Shown: positions 17,353 to 27,468, counted from the first letter of the stretch. The stretch is 64,000 nt of DNA from DAIDKA01 sp963708865 (GCA_963708865.1 CAVPUC010000008.1:744001-808000); one strand, 5' to 3'. Translations and numbers: made by a program. Notes: generated by a model not told the origin, from the letters alone.

Positions 17353-20300
17353 ATGAGTTCTTTGCAACGATTACTGGCGCTGATCGCCCTCGCCTTGGGA
17401 GTGGCCGGCGCGCCCGCCCTGGGCGTTGCCGGCACCCAGCCGCAGACGCTGCTGACAGAGGATTTCACGACCACCACCAGCAGCGCCAATGGCGGCGTCG
17501 GCAATTGGCTGTTTTTCAACGGCGCCTGCCTGACGGCCGGCAGCAGCACCTCGCTCGCCTCCCCCGCCTCGAGCATCCCGGGCTGTACGACGGTTCTGAA
17601 CTCCTATTACGTGAACTCGGCCGATCATGACCAGTATCTGATGGGCGGCAAGAATGGCTACCTCGGCGGCACCTCTGCTCCGGCCTCGCCCGCCTCGCAG
17701 CAGCCGGATCCGCCGACGTTCGGCGCGTTGCGGTTCACCAATGGCAGGCCGTTCGGCAACCAGCAGCGCGGCGCCATTGTGTCGAGCAATGCGTACCCGA
17801 CCGGCGCCGGCATTCAAGTCACGTTCAAGACCGTGACGTACGGCGGCACGGGCGCTGATGGCATCAGCTTCTACCTCATGGATGGCTGCGTGCCGGTGAC
17901 CGGCGCCATCATGCCCACCGATGCGAGCGGCAACTCCGCCTGCGGGTCGCCGCTTGCCTTCTATCCCGCAAGCCCGACCACCGTGCCCGCCATTGGCGCG
18001 ACCGGCGGCAGCCTGGCGTACACCTGTTCCAATACCAATCTGCCCTACGACGGCCTGACCGGCGCTTATCTGGGTCTGGGCATCGATGAGTTCGGCAACT
18101 TTCTGAACCAGGGCGACAACACCGGCAGCGGCTATGGTTTTCAGCCGGGCCGTATCGGACTGCGCGGCGCCGGCGCCGTTTCCTGGCCGGCACTCAACCG
18201 TGCCTATGGCCTCAATCCGAACAATCCGGGCCTGCCGTTCTACCCCTCGTCGCTGAATGCGAGCTGCGCCGTCGGCGCATTCGACCCGATCAGCAGCACC
18301 TGCGGAGTGTGTCCGGTGATCGGGCCGACCAGCAGCACGGTCGGGGCCGTCACGACGGCGACAGCGACCAGCACGGTTTACACCAACGCCCTGTGCGCGA
18401 ACACGACGACCACGCTGACGACCACATCCGACACCGGCTGCACCACCAGCGGCTACGCCCTGCAGAGCCTGAACGGCGCACCGATCTGTGTACAGTCCGC
18501 TAGCTGTCCCACCTATCTGGGTACCGCGGACAGCAGTTACCCCAATGGGGTGTGTACCGACACGCCCGTGACCACCACACCGTCATTGACCTGCAACACC
18601 GGCTACACGCCGGACCCTGCTCCGGCCGGTTTAGGGGTGTGTGGCCGGCAGCCCACGACCAACGCGCAGTTTACGAGTACCGTGGGCTCGAGCACGGCGA
18701 CCACCACCGCGCCGCCCACCAGCAGCTCCGTCACCTCGCTTGAGGCGGCGGTGCAGAAGACCTGCAGTTCCGGACACCTGTGGAATTATCTGAATCCCGC
18801 TGCCCCCACCGATGCCGGTCCGGCGACGTTGCCCGCCGATCCGATCAATCCCAACCCGAACAACACCGCGGGCATTCTCGACTACGCGCCGATTCCGAAC
18901 GCCTTTGTGGTGCTGCCGCCCGGCGATCCGTTGTTCAACGGCGCCGCCGCTACGCGCGCTCAGGCGCGGACCATTTTCTATAATCTGAAAATCACCAATG
19001 ACGGCTTCCTGAGCCTCGCGTACGCCTACAACGGTGGCACTTATCAGACGGTGATCGCGAATCAGAACATCCAGGCGGCCAATGGTCCGATGCCGAACTA
19101 TGTGCGCTTCGGGTTCGCCGGCTCCACCGGCGGTGCCACCAACGTGCACGAGATCATGTGCTTTAAATCGGCACCCGCCGACCAGTCCGCAAGTTCCGCG
19201 GGTATCAACGAGCGGCAATCGGCAAAGGTTGAATCCGGCACCTTCGCCTACTTTGCCTATTACGACCCGAACAACTGGGTGGGCCGCGTCACCGCCACCG
19301 CGCTGACTTCAGACCCGAGCACCGGCGTCGTGAGCCTTGCCACGAATTCGAGCGGCCAGCCGGCGCCCCTCTGGGATGCGTCATGTGTTCTGACCGGCGT
19401 GACAGCCGCCCAGCAATGTACATCGACCCAGGTGAGCGGGCCGACAACCGCGCTCGCTCCCGCCAGCCGCGTCATCCTCACCTACAACGCGGGCGGCGTG
19501 CCCTTTGAATGGGGCAGCCTGAGCGGTGCGCAGCAGACGGCGCTCGGGACCGCGGATCAACAACGCCAATGTCGCACAGCTGCGCCTCAACTACCTGCGC
19601 GGCGACCGTAGCAACGAGATCACCTCTGCCGGAACTTGCGCCGGGGGTTTGTTTGACAGCACCGTGACGCCCGCGGCGCCGATCTGTTTTCGCGCCCGCG
19701 CCAGTGTGCTGGGCGATATCGTGGATTCCAGCCCCACCTGGGTGGGTCCGCCGCAGTCCGCGTACACCGCGACCTGGCAGGACAAGCTGTACCCGGCTTC
19801 AGCACCGTCGGAAAACTCGGGTACGCAAAGCTACCTGCAGTACGTTAGCGCCGAGGAGACCCGGCCCAACGTTGTCTATGTCGGATCCAACGACGGCATG
19901 ATGCACGGCTTTCGCAGCGGTGCCTTCGACAATTCCGGTACCTTCACCACCACCACGACGCCCAACGACGGTCAGGAGGTCCTCGCCTACGTGCCGGGCT
20001 CGTTGCTGCTGAGTGCCTCGACCGGCGGCGCGTGTGCGACCCTCGCGGCCACCGGCTCCACCGTCCAGAGCATCCATGGCGTGACGCCGGCGCCATCGGG
20101 CGCGCTGCCGTCGGGGGCGGCCTGCATCCAGCCGGCGCTGGATTTCAGCGGCCTGCACTACGGCCACAATTTCTTCGTCGACGCGACCCCGGGAAGCGGT
20201 GACCTCTACTACAACGGCAGCTGGCACACCTGGCTGGTGAGCGGTCTGGGCGCGGGCGGCGCCGCCATCTTCGCCCTGGATGTCACTCATCCCACCGCCG

Positions 20301-21499
20301 GCAATTTCAGTGAAGGCAACGCATCGACTGTGGTCATCGGCGAGTGGACCGCCGCGAACCTCAGCTGCCAGGGGGACACCGCCGCCCTGATGTGCAAGAA
20401 CAGTCTGGGCGCCACCTACGGCACACCCATCATCCGCAGGCTGCACGATGGACGCTGGGCGGCCATCTTCGGCAATGGTTTCGGCAGCCCCACGGGCGAT
20501 GCCGGCATCTTCGTGATGACCGTGGATGCCACCGGCAACAAGCTGTTCTATTACCTGAGCACCGGCAGCACGGGCACGGCTGCCAACAACGGCATCGCGT
20601 ACGTCGCCAGCGCCGACCTCGACGGCGATCACGTCACCGATTACGTGTATGCCGGAGACCTCATGGGGAATCTGTGGCGCTTTGATCTCACCAGCAATGT
20701 GGAGTCCAGCTGGGCGGCCGGCGCCGCGCCGCTGTTTTCAACACCCGCGGGTCAGCCCATCACCACGGCAGTGACGGTCTCATCCGGCCCGACGACGGCC
20801 GGCGGCAACACCGTGATCATTGCCTTCGGCACCGGCAATCGCACGCAGTTCAACAATGCGGGTCCCGTGACGTTCGCGCCGGCGACGCAGAGTCTCTATG
20901 GTGTCTGGGACTGGAACCTGACGGGTTGGAACGCCCGCTCCGCGGTCCAGTACGCGGCCCTGTCGCCGGCCGCCGCCGGACTCGCGGGACCCCTCACACA
21001 GGCCAATCTGCTGCAGGAGAGCTTCCAGCTGAATCCTGCGGACAACGTCACGCGCGACATCGCCGGCAATGCGCCGATCTGCTGGGCGGGTACTTCGGCC
21101 TGCAGCGCCTCGCCGCAGTTCGGCTGGTATGTGCCCTTGATCGGCGCCCTGGAACAGATCGTGTACAACCCGCAGCTGCTGCGCGGCGTGTTCACGGTGA
21201 ACTCGATCGTACCGGCGAACAACCAGCCGGATTCGTGCACCATCAATAGCGATACCGGCTTCACCTATGCGATTTCGGTGATGACCGGCGCGGCGCCCCC
21301 CGGCTTCTTCGTCCAGTTCCACGATGCGCAGGCTGCGGGGATGCAGACCAATGCGGTCGGCATGTCGTTCCCCGTGACCGCTTCGAATGGCTCGCTATGG
21401 CTGGTGTCGCAGACCGTCACCAACCAGCCGCTTCTTTATCAGGTCAATCCGGGCGCCAACGGCAAAGGCCGGCGCCTGACGTGGGTGCAGTTGCGATGA
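17353..21499 (+). CDS. pilY1: PilY1 pilus-tip adhesin with split L-type lectin-like domain, frame break near 19550
   Basis: About 1,380 residues after correcting one shift near 19545-19555 (ALG... to ...PRINNANVAQLRLNYLRGD). GAGGA before ATG 17353 decides the start, giving signal peptide SLQRLLALIALALGVAGAPA. The C-terminal beta-propeller is classic PilY1: VVYVGSNDGMMHGFRSGAF, a calcium-loop-like DLDGDHVTD near 20620 and DYVYAGDLMGNLWRFDL. Instead of the von Willebrand A domain of Pseudomonas PilY1, the N-terminus carries lectin-like strands: GADGISFYLMDG and GAYLGLGIDEFGNF (residues about 165-250), then a Cys/Thr-rich insert (18290-18780), then ITNDGFLSLAYAYNGG and VRFGFAGSTGGATNVHEI (about 540-600). 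This suggests glycan-binding adhesion; the lectin call is pattern recognition by eye. Confidence 0.9.
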
Positions 21500-21936
21500 G
21501 GCGCGTCGCCGGCTTCTCGCTCATCGAACTGATGGTCACGGTCTCGATCATCGCGATCCTCGGGGCCATCGCGGTGCCGCTCTACAACAGCTCCGTGCGC
21601 AAGTCCCGGCGCACCGAGGCGAAGACGGCGATACTGGATTTCGCGGCGCGCGAGGAGCGTCTGTACGCCACCCAGAATGTCTACAGCAATGATCCGGTCG
21701 CACTCGGGTACACGGCGGCCGGTGGCAACTGGCCGGTGAGTACCGGCCCGTATTATCAGATCGAGGCGCCGACGATTGGCCCCGCGACCGCGACCACACC
21801 GGGCACCTTCAGCGTGACCGTGGATGCGGCACCGGGAAGCCCGCAGTTGCAGGATGCGATCTGCACCAGTTTCACGGTGACCCAGACCGGGGCACAGAGT
21901 GCGGCGGGTTCCGACCCTACCCAGTGTTGGCCGTAA
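21496..21936 (+). CDS. pilE: type IV pilin PilE-like
   Basis: Leader MRRVAG then FSLIELMVTVSIIAILGAIAVPLYNSSVRKSRRTEAKTAILDFAAREERLYATQNVYS, the PilE minor-pilin pattern. The C-terminal Cys pair (DAICTSF ... TQCWP) forms the usual disulfide loop. 146 residues. The ATG overlaps the pilY1 stop, ending the pilus operon. Its stop region overlaps the convergent dehydrogenase gene by 20 bp. Confidence 0.93.
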   Translation: MRRVAGFSLIELMVTVSIIAILGAIAVPLYNSSVRKSRRTEAKTAILDFAAREERLYATQNVYSNDPVALGYTAAGGNWPVSTGPYYQIEAPTIGPATATTPGTFSVTVDAAPGSPQLQDAICTSFTVTQTGAQSAAGSDPTQCWP

Positions 21937-22791
21937 AGAGCTGATCCTTGAGCCTGAAACAGGTGGAGATGTCCTCATCCCCATGACCCGCCTCGATCAG
22001 CTGGGCGTATTGCCCCAGCATGCGCTCGACCACCGGTAGTTCGACGCCCAACTGCGCCGCCATGCCGTGGCAGATGCCCAGGTCCTTGGCGTGCAGCCGG
22101 ACGCGAAAGCCGGGCGGGTAGGCCTCGCGGATCATGTTCGGTGCACGGTGCACGAAGTACCAGCTTGACCCGGCGCCCTTGCCCAAGGTTTCCACCAGTG
22201 TCTGGAGTGGCAGGCCGTGCGCCTTGGCGAAGGCCATCGCTTCAGCGACGGCCTCGATGATGCCGGCGCACATGATCTGATTGGTCGCCTTGGCCGCCTG
22301 GCCCGCGCCCACGGGCCGAAGTGCGCGACCGTGCGGCCCATGGCCACGAGCACGGGCTGCGCCAGCGCATAAGCGGCGGATGAACCGCCACACATGATCG
22401 CAAGCGTGCCGTCGCGCGCGCCTTCGACGCCGCCGCTCACCGGACAGTCCATGAATTCAACGCCCGCGGCGCTGAGCCGTCCGGCAACCGTGCGGGCCGT
22501 CTCCGCGCTCACGGTGGAGCAGTCAATCACCAGTTGCCCGGCATGTAATCGCGGGTTAATGGCATCGATGATCGCCAGGACATCCTGGTCCGCGGACACG
22601 CACACGACGATGACGTTGGTGTCGCGGGCCAGCTCAGCGGGAGTTGCGGCAGCGGTGCAGCCCAGTTCGGCGGCGAGCGCCGCGGCCTTGGCCGGGGTGC
22701 GGTTCCAGACCGCCGTGAGCAGGCCTGCGCGGTGGAGATTGCGGGCCATGTGAGCGCCCATGGCACCGAGCCCCACAAACCCGACGCGCAT
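21917..22791 (-). CDS. NAD-dependent beta-hydroxyacid dehydrogenase (3-hydroxyisobutyrate dehydrogenase family), frame break near 22315
   Basis: Rossmann-fold oxidoreductase. The N-terminal GFVGLGAMGAHMARNL is the nucleotide-binding loop; MDCPVSGGVEGARDGTLAIMCGG is the substrate-binding motif. One shift near 22305-22325 joins VGAGQAAKATNQIMCAGIIEAVAEAMAFAKAHG, in which the Lys of GQAAKATNQ is the catalytic lysine of the family. The total of about 290 residues is normal. The substrate (3-hydroxyisobutyrate, tartronate semialdehyde or related) is not decidable. Its stop overlaps pilE tail to tail. Confidence 0.88.
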
Positions 22792-22796
22792 GGCGT

Positions 22797-23261
22797 TCAG
22801 CTGCTGGAGCTGTCGGCGCAGGCTTCATCCATGGCCTGGCGGGTTTTGACACGCTCGGCATCCGCCTCCGCATCGCTCATGAATTGCTTGGGCGCGCTGG
22901 AATCGGTGCTGGGCTGGTAGATGCGCCGCGCCTGGATGACCTTGGCGTACTGTTCCTTCAGCTGCTTGCACTGTTCGGCACGCGCGGCTGCCATATCCGC
23001 CTGGACCTGTCGGGCGGCGGCCGCTTTGGAGGCATCGGGGGTCAGCGTGTGGTCATTGGGCGCCGGCGCTGGAGCCGGCGCGGGGGCATCGGGAGCGGGC
23101 GGGCTCTGCCGTGAACGGTCACCCTTGATGAGTTCGGCACCCGGTGACCATTGGTCGCTATAACGAATCTGGCCTTGCGCGTCGACCGACTTGTAGACGT
23201 CGGCATGGGCCGTCATGACGACCGTGGCGAGTGCTGCCAGGGCAAAGGAAATGCGGCGCAT
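22797..23261 (-). CDS. DUF4124 periplasmic protein
   Basis: 154 residues: signal peptide (ISFALAALATVVMTAHA), then the DUF4124 motif DVYKSVDAQGQIRYSDQWSPGAE, a Pro/Ala linker (PDAPAPAPAPAPND) and a helical Gln/Lys-rich C-terminus with a Cys in EQCKQLKEQYAKVIQARRIY. DUF4124 proteins are common in gammaproteobacteria and have no assigned function. It is 5 bp upstream of the dehydrogenase and probably co-transcribed with it. Confidence 0.85.
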   Translation of the reverse strand: MRRISFALAALATVVMTAHADVYKSVDAQGQIRYSDQWSPGAELIKGDRSRQSPPAPDAPAPAPAPAPNDHTLTPDASKAAAARQVQADMAAARAEQCKQLKEQYAKVIQARRIYQPSTDSSAPKQFMSDAEADAERVKTRQAMDEACADSSSS

Positions 23262-23359
23262 GCGAAGGACCCTCCAGGTTGCACAGTGTAGCGCCGATCG
23301 TGGCGGGGCAAACCTTGAACTCCGTCACATTCACCGCCCCTGAAGCGGCGGGCGGCCGC

Positions 23360-23400
23360 AAAAACAAAACCCCGGTCTCACCTGTGGTGGGACCGGGGTT
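23360..23400 (-). terminator. rho-independent terminator of amtB
   Basis: A 15-bp stem (23368-23382 with 23386-23400, one G-U pair) closed by a 3-nt loop is followed on the minus strand by TTTTGTTTTTG. It lies 43 bp past the amtB stop. Strong and well placed. Confidence 0.9.
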
Positions 23401-23443
23401 GAGTCAGACGCGGTGGCCGGTCCCGCGGCTGCTGCACTAGGCT

Positions 23444-25063
23444 TTAGTGACCGTAAGCCTTCTCGCCGTGGCTGGAAATATCCAGTCCCTCGCGCTCTTC
23501 CTCTTCGGTCACGCGGATCCCCATCACGACCTTCAGCAGACCGAAGCCGATCAAGGCCACGACCGCGGTCCAGACGGCCACGATGGCTACCGCCTTCGCC
23601 TGGATGATGAGCTGCGCCATGATGCCCGGGTAGCCGACCTTGCCGGTTACCCAGTCCTGCACGCTGCCCGGGCCACCGAGGCTCGGAGCATTGAAGATGC
23701 CCGTGGTCAATGCGCCGAACGTACCACCGAGGGCGTGTACGCCGAACACATCGAGCGCATCGTCCGCGCGGATCATCTTCTTCAGACCCGTGACGCCCCA
23801 GAAGCACACCACACCGACGCCTAGGCCGATGATGAAGGCGCCGGGGATGCCGACGTTGCCGGCGGCCGGCGTGATGGCGACGAGGCCGGCGACGGCACCC
23901 GAAGCGGCACCCAGCATGGAGGGCTTGCCCTTGACCAGCCATTCAATGCCCATCCAGGACAGCACGGCGCAAGCCGTGGCCAGGTAGGTGTTCATGAAGG
24001 CCAGGGCGGCAGAGCCGTTGGCTTCCAGCGCCGAGCCGGCGTTGAAGCCGAACCAGCCGAACCACAGCATTGAGGCGCCGATCATGGTCATGGTGAGGCT
24101 GTGCGGAGCCATGGACTCCTTGCCCAGGCCGATGCGCTTGCCCAGGACGATGGCGCCGACCAGGCCCGCCACACCCGAATTGATGTGCACGACGGTGCCG
24201 CCGGCGAAGTCGAGCGCACCCATCTGCCAGATGTAACCGGCATGTGCGTTCATCTGATCCGCCACCCCCGCCGCGGCGGTGTAGGCGTCCGGGCCTTCCC
24301 AGTACCACACCATGTGCGCGACCGGCAGGTACGCGAAGGTGAACCAGAACACCATGAAGATCAGTGCGGCCGAGAACTTGATGCGCTCCACGAGCGAGCC
24401 CAGGATCAGGCAGCAGGTGATGGCAGCGAAGGTCGCCTGGAAGCCGACGTACACCAGCTCATTGAGCTCCACGCCTTTGTCGAACGTGCCCGCTGTGCTG
24501 AAGCTGCCGTCGGCGGGATTGAACGTACCGTTCAGGAACAGCCTACTGAGCCCGCCGATGAAGGCGTTCGGCCCCTCGGTAAAGGCCAGCGAGTAGCCGT
24601 ACACGCACCACAGCACGGTGATCAGGGAGAAGCCCACGAACACTTGCATCAGCACCGACAGCATGTTCTTTTCGCGGACCAGGCCGCCGTAAAACAGCGC
24701 CAGGGCCGGCACCGACATGAAGAGCACGAGGGCGGTGGAGGTCATCATCCACGCCATGTCGCCCTTGTTCGGGGGCGGCGGAGCGGCCGCTGCCGGGGCG
24801 GAACTGGCGGGAGCGGAGCTGGCTGCCGTCGCGGCCGAAGAGTCGGGCGCGGCAGCGGGAGCAGACGCAGCCGGCGCGGAGGCCGCATCGGCATAGCTGG
24901 CTGTGGGGGTGAAGCTGACCGCAGCAAAAGTCAAAGTTGCCAGGGCCATCAACAGAGCCGACCGCCCAGTGACGGCACGGAACAGGGATCTCAAAGGGAT
25001 GCCCGCCTGCGCCAGCCACTGGGGCTTGCGGGTGGGCTGCGAGGTCATTGGAGCGGTGAGCAT
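23444..25063 (-). CDS. amtB: ammonium transporter AmtB
   Basis: Ammonia/ammonium channel of the Amt/Rh family. An N-terminal membrane segment and Ala/Pro/Ser-rich linker (residues about 30-100) precede the eleven-helix core starting DMAWMMTSTALVLFMSVPALALFYGGLVREKN. Family motifs include HMVWYW, GALDFAGGTVVHINSGVAGL and FNAGSALEANG; the C-terminus ERIERE-type region binds GlnK in relatives. The ATG at 25063 with GGGAGAG four bases upstream is preferred over an upstream ATG at 25105. A sigma-54 promoter precedes it. glnK is not adjacent, unlike the usual glnK-amtB order. Confidence 0.95.
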   Translation of the reverse strand: MLTAPMTSQPTRKPQWLAQAGIPLRSLFRAVTGRSALLMALATLTFAAVSFTPTASYADAASAPAASAPAAAPDSSAATAASSAPASSAPAAAAPPPPNKGDMAWMMTSTALVLFMSVPALALFYGGLVREKNMLSVLMQVFVGFSLITVLWCVYGYSLAFTEGPNAFIGGLSRLFLNGTFNPADGSFSTAGTFDKGVELNELVYVGFQATFAAITCCLILGSLVERIKFSAALIFMVFWFTFAYLPVAHMVWYWEGPDAYTAAAGVADQMNAHAGYIWQMGALDFAGGTVVHINSGVAGLVGAIVLGKRIGLGKESMAPHSLTMTMIGASMLWFGWFGFNAGSALEANGSAALAFMNTYLATACAVLSWMGIEWLVKGKPSMLGAASGAVAGLVAITPAAGNVGIPGAFIIGLGVGVVCFWGVTGLKKMIRADDALDVFGVHALGGTFGALTTGIFNAPSLGGPGSVQDWVTGKVGYPGIMAQLIIQAKAVAIVAVWTAVVALIGFGLLKVVMGIRVTEEEEREGLDISSHGEKAYGH

Positions 25064-25183
25064 GGTCTCTCCCGGTGTAGTTTCGTTTTCGTATGAATCC
25101 GCCAATCAAGCGTCTTGCGCCAATCGTCCAGGCAGACACCGCAGCTCTCGCGCGGGTATGCTTTCGGCAGCGCGCTGGAAGGG

Positions 25184-25199
25184 TGCAGATTCCGTGCCA
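25184..25199 (-). promoter_or_regulatory. sigma-54 promoter of amtB
   Basis: On the minus strand TGGCACGGAATCTGCA matches the TGGCACG-N4-TTGCA consensus at 14 of 16 positions counting free bases, with GG at -24 and GC at -12 exactly 12 bp apart. It lies about 120 bp before the amtB ATG. This implies nitrogen control through RpoN and an activator such as NtrC. A TGCACCA half-site reminiscent of an NtrC site is seen further upstream near 25250. Confidence 0.75.
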
Positions 25200-25202
25200 T
25201 AG

Positions 25203-25221
25203 GAATTTCCTCCGGAAATTC
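25203..25221. repeat. perfect inverted repeat beside the sigma-54 promoter
   Basis: GAATTTCC and GGAAATTC flank a TCC spacer, a perfect 8-bp inverted repeat located 3 bp upstream of the -24 element. It could be an operator or curvature element; it does not match the known NtrC consensus. Confidence 0.5.
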
Positions 25222-25317
25222 TAGGGGTTACGAGCGTTTGAGAGCCTGTTCTGCACCAGAATAGAGCCCACTTTGGGGCGGGTGCGTCAATCAGGGGCAT
25301 TGCCAGGAGGTGAGTCT

Positions 25318-25575
25318 GTGGAAGCGTTATCGGTAAATGAGATTGCCAAACGGCTGCTGGCGAGCCTGCCGGCGGCCGTACGGGGTGCCCAGGTCGATCT
25401 GGAGAACAATTTCCGGGTGGTGTTGCGCAGCGCCCTCGCCAAGCTGGACCTGGTGTCGCGCGATGAATTTGACGCCCAGAGCAAGGTGCTCGAGCGCACC
25501 CGCGCCCGACTCGCGGTGCTCGAGGCACGCCTGAGGCAACTCGAGCAGGCCAGCGGGGATCCCGGCTCGGCCTGA
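25318..25575 (+). CDS. ubiK: UbiK-family ubiquinone biosynthesis accessory factor
   Basis: 85-residue helical protein: MEALSVNEIAKRLLASLPAAVRGAQVDLENNFRVVLRSALAKLDLVSRDEFDAQSKVLERTR followed by a coiled coil. This is the BMFP/YqiC (UbiK) pattern, which in E. coli aids the aerobic ubiquinone hydroxylation complex. GGAGG at 25306-25310 places the start at GTG 25318, not at an upstream in-frame codon. It is divergent from amtB. Confidence 0.88.
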   Translation: MEALSVNEIAKRLLASLPAAVRGAQVDLENNFRVVLRSALAKLDLVSRDEFDAQSKVLERTRARLAVLEARLRQLEQASGDPGSA

Positions 25576-25685
25576 TGCTGCATCGTGGCCTGGGCCCGGG
25601 GGGCTGGTACTCGGGTGACGTTACCGGAAGCGCCGGCCGACGCCTGTCGCGCAAGCCGTGCCGTTGCGGCGCCTGGCGGACACCT

Positions 25686-26399
25686 TCACAGCTGCGCCTG
25701 CGCCGTGAGCGCCTCGGCCACCTTGCCGAAGCGACGTTGCCGGCGGGAAAAATCCGCAAGCGCGCTGTCCAGATCCGCAGCGGCGAAATCCGGCCACAGG
25801 CAGTCGGTGAAATACAGCTCCGCGTACGCGCACTCCCACAGCAGAAAATCGCTCAGCCGCTGGTCGCCGCCGGTGCGGATCAGCAGGTCCACATCCGGCG
25901 CGGGCGCCGAATGATTGACGGCGTTCAGTCGCGACCGGAATTGCGTGAACTCGTCGGCATGGGCGGCTGCGCAACTGGCGCCGCCCGCCGCGGCCATGAG
26001 GATGCTGTGACGGGCCGAATAATCCACCGCCATGCGCAGATGCATGCCGGTGCACTGTGCGGTCTGGCGCTCGCCATGTTCGACGGCGCGCAGCAGTTGC
26101 GCTCCCAGTCGGTCGCGGCGCCCGATGATGTTCAAACGCACCTGCTGTTCGATACAGCGCTGGGTTTCGGTGAGCAGGTAGCGTCGGAACAGTTTGAGCA
26201 GTGCGGCGACTTCGCGTGGCGGGCGCCCCCAGTTGTCAGATGAAAAGGCGTACAGCGTCAGCGTGCCGACGCCGGCCGCCGCGGCGGCCTCGACAATCCG
26301 GCGCACGCTGCGCGCCCCTTCGATGTGGCCAGCGGTGCGCAACAGGCCGCGACGAGCGGCCCAGCGACCGTTCCCATCCATGATGATTGCCACGTGCAT
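25686..26399 (-). CDS. uppS: undecaprenyl/polyprenyl diphosphate synthase (cis-prenyltransferase)
   Basis: Elongates farnesyl diphosphate with cis-isoprene units to make a carrier lipid. The N-terminal MHVAIIMDGNGRWAARRG holds the Mg-binding Asp, followed by GHIEGARSVRRIVEAAAAAGVGTLTLYAFSSDNWGRP and the C-terminal DLLIRTGGDQRLSDFLLWECAYAELYFTDCLWPDF. ATG 26399 begins the conserved part. 237 residues, slightly short at the C-terminus. It is not beside frr/cdsA/dxr, where the main uppS of Proteobacteria normally lies, so it may be a second copy or a relocated gene. Confidence 0.92.
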   Translation of the reverse strand: MHVAIIMDGNGRWAARRGLLRTAGHIEGARSVRRIVEAAAAAGVGTLTLYAFSSDNWGRPPREVAALLKLFRRYLLTETQRCIEQQVRLNIIGRRDRLGAQLLRAVEHGERQTAQCTGMHLRMAVDYSARHSILMAAAGGASCAAAHADEFTQFRSRLNAVNHSAPAPDVDLLIRTGGDQRLSDFLLWECAYAELYFTDCLWPDFAAADLDSALADFSRRQRRFGKVAEALTAQAQL

Positions 26400-26459
26400 A
26401 GCGTTCAAAGAGTACTCTAAACTGCAAAGCCAATGAGCCAAAAAATACCGGCTTGTGAG

Positions 26460-26843
26460 CTATGCACGGCGGGTCGCCCGGATGACGGCTTCAATATGCT
26501 GAAGGTAGCGCTCCAGCGCCTTGCGACCGGTACTGGTCAGCCGGTATTCGGTACGCGGCCGGCGTTCCTCGAAGGTCTTGCGGCACGAGATGTAGCCGGC
26601 ATCCTCGAGCTTGCGCGCATGGGCGCCCAGATTGCCGTCGGTCACCTCGAACAGGGCCTTCAGGTCGTTGAACGTGAGCTGCTCATTGACCGCCAGCGCG
26701 CTCATGATTCCCAAGCGCACCCGGCCATAAATGAGCCGGTCAAAGCGGTCATCTTCGCTCGCCGCGCGCTTTGCCGACGGTGGCGGCGCCGGCGCAGTGA
26801 CGGCGACCGGCGCCTGGCGCCTGACGGTGGTGCGGGTACTCAT
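26460..26843 (-). CDS. winged-helix transcriptional regulator
   Basis: 127 residues: a disordered Pro/Ala-rich N-terminus, then a winged-helix domain (RFDRLIYGRVRLGIMSALAVNEQLTFNDLKALFEVTDGNLGAHARKLEDAGYISCRKTFEERRPRTEYRLTSTGRKALERYLQHIE). This pattern is typical of small ArsR/MarR-like 'HTH_27' regulators encoded next to a membrane protein. It overlaps the upstream membrane-protein gene in ATGA and probably controls that pair. Confidence 0.85.
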   Translation of the reverse strand: MSTRTTVRRQAPVAVTAPAPPPSAKRAASEDDRFDRLIYGRVRLGIMSALAVNEQLTFNDLKALFEVTDGNLGAHARKLEDAGYISCRKTFEERRPRTEYRLTSTGRKALERYLQHIEAVIRATRRA

Positions 26844-27463
26844 GGCGATGTCTCGTGGCTACGGCCGCCGATCAGGATACCAAACAGCAGGTGCAGGCCG
26901 CCGAAGCCGACGCCGAGCACCACATTCTGCAGGTTCACCGATACCTCAAGGGCGATGATACCGAGCAGGGCGAGCAGCGCCCCCATCACGGCCAGTGCGC
27001 GGCGGGTCAGGGTGCTGGCGGCCATCACGGCGCAGCCGTACATGAGCAGCCAGATACCAGGAATCAACGTGAAATCGGCGCGCAGCCACAGTTGCCACGT
27101 CAGTACCGCGCCGACCAGCAGCGGCGGGCACAGGCACATCAGGAACTTGCGCAGCGGTCCGCGGTACAGCGATGTGCCGCGCCTGACCACCTGGTGCACC
27201 ATGAGCGCGGTGCCGAAGGCGATCGCGACCAGGCCTGCGATCAGCCAGATCTGCAGCCAGTTGACCGCCACGACTTTGAGCGAAACCAAGAGCGCAGCCA
27301 GCGTGCCGACCGCGCCCATCGCGACGCCCGCGGAGCCGGGTACCGCCAACAGCCCCGCGGCGTCGATCGAGGCGCGGATGTACTGCAGGGTGCCCAGGGC
27401 ATGGCTGTCGAGCGCGACCGTGTTGCGGCTGTGGGGCTTGGGATCGAGGCTTGCCTTGGGCAT
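26840..27463 (-). CDS. multi-spanning membrane protein of a regulator/membrane pair
   Basis: 207 residues with about six hydrophobic segments (AGLLAVPGSAGVAMGAVGTLAALLVSL; WLQIWLIAGLVAIAFGTALMV; FLMCLCPPLLVGAVLTWQLW; IPGIWLLMYGCAVMAAS; RALAVMGALLALLGIIAL; VVLGVGFGGLHLLFGILIGG). No enzyme motif is visible. Similar proteins are regularly found with an HTH_27 regulator. Function unknown. Confidence 0.75.
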   Translation of the reverse strand: MPKASLDPKPHSRNTVALDSHALGTLQYIRASIDAAGLLAVPGSAGVAMGAVGTLAALLVSLKVVAVNWLQIWLIAGLVAIAFGTALMVHQVVRRGTSLYRGPLRKFLMCLCPPLLVGAVLTWQLWLRADFTLIPGIWLLMYGCAVMAASTLTRRALAVMGALLALLGIIALEVSVNLQNVVLGVGFGGLHLLFGILIGGRSHETSP

Positions 27464-27468
27464 CCGGA

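Noticed and set aside
19540..19560. Programmed frameshifting or phase variation in pilY1
   Set aside because: There is no long homopolymer or repeat tract at the break, and similar breaks occur throughout the window in housekeeping genes.
19526..19620. RGD in LRGDRSNE of PilY1 as an integrin-binding motif
   Set aside because: LRGDRS belongs to the conserved core of the PilY1 family, so it is not evidence for a host-binding role here.
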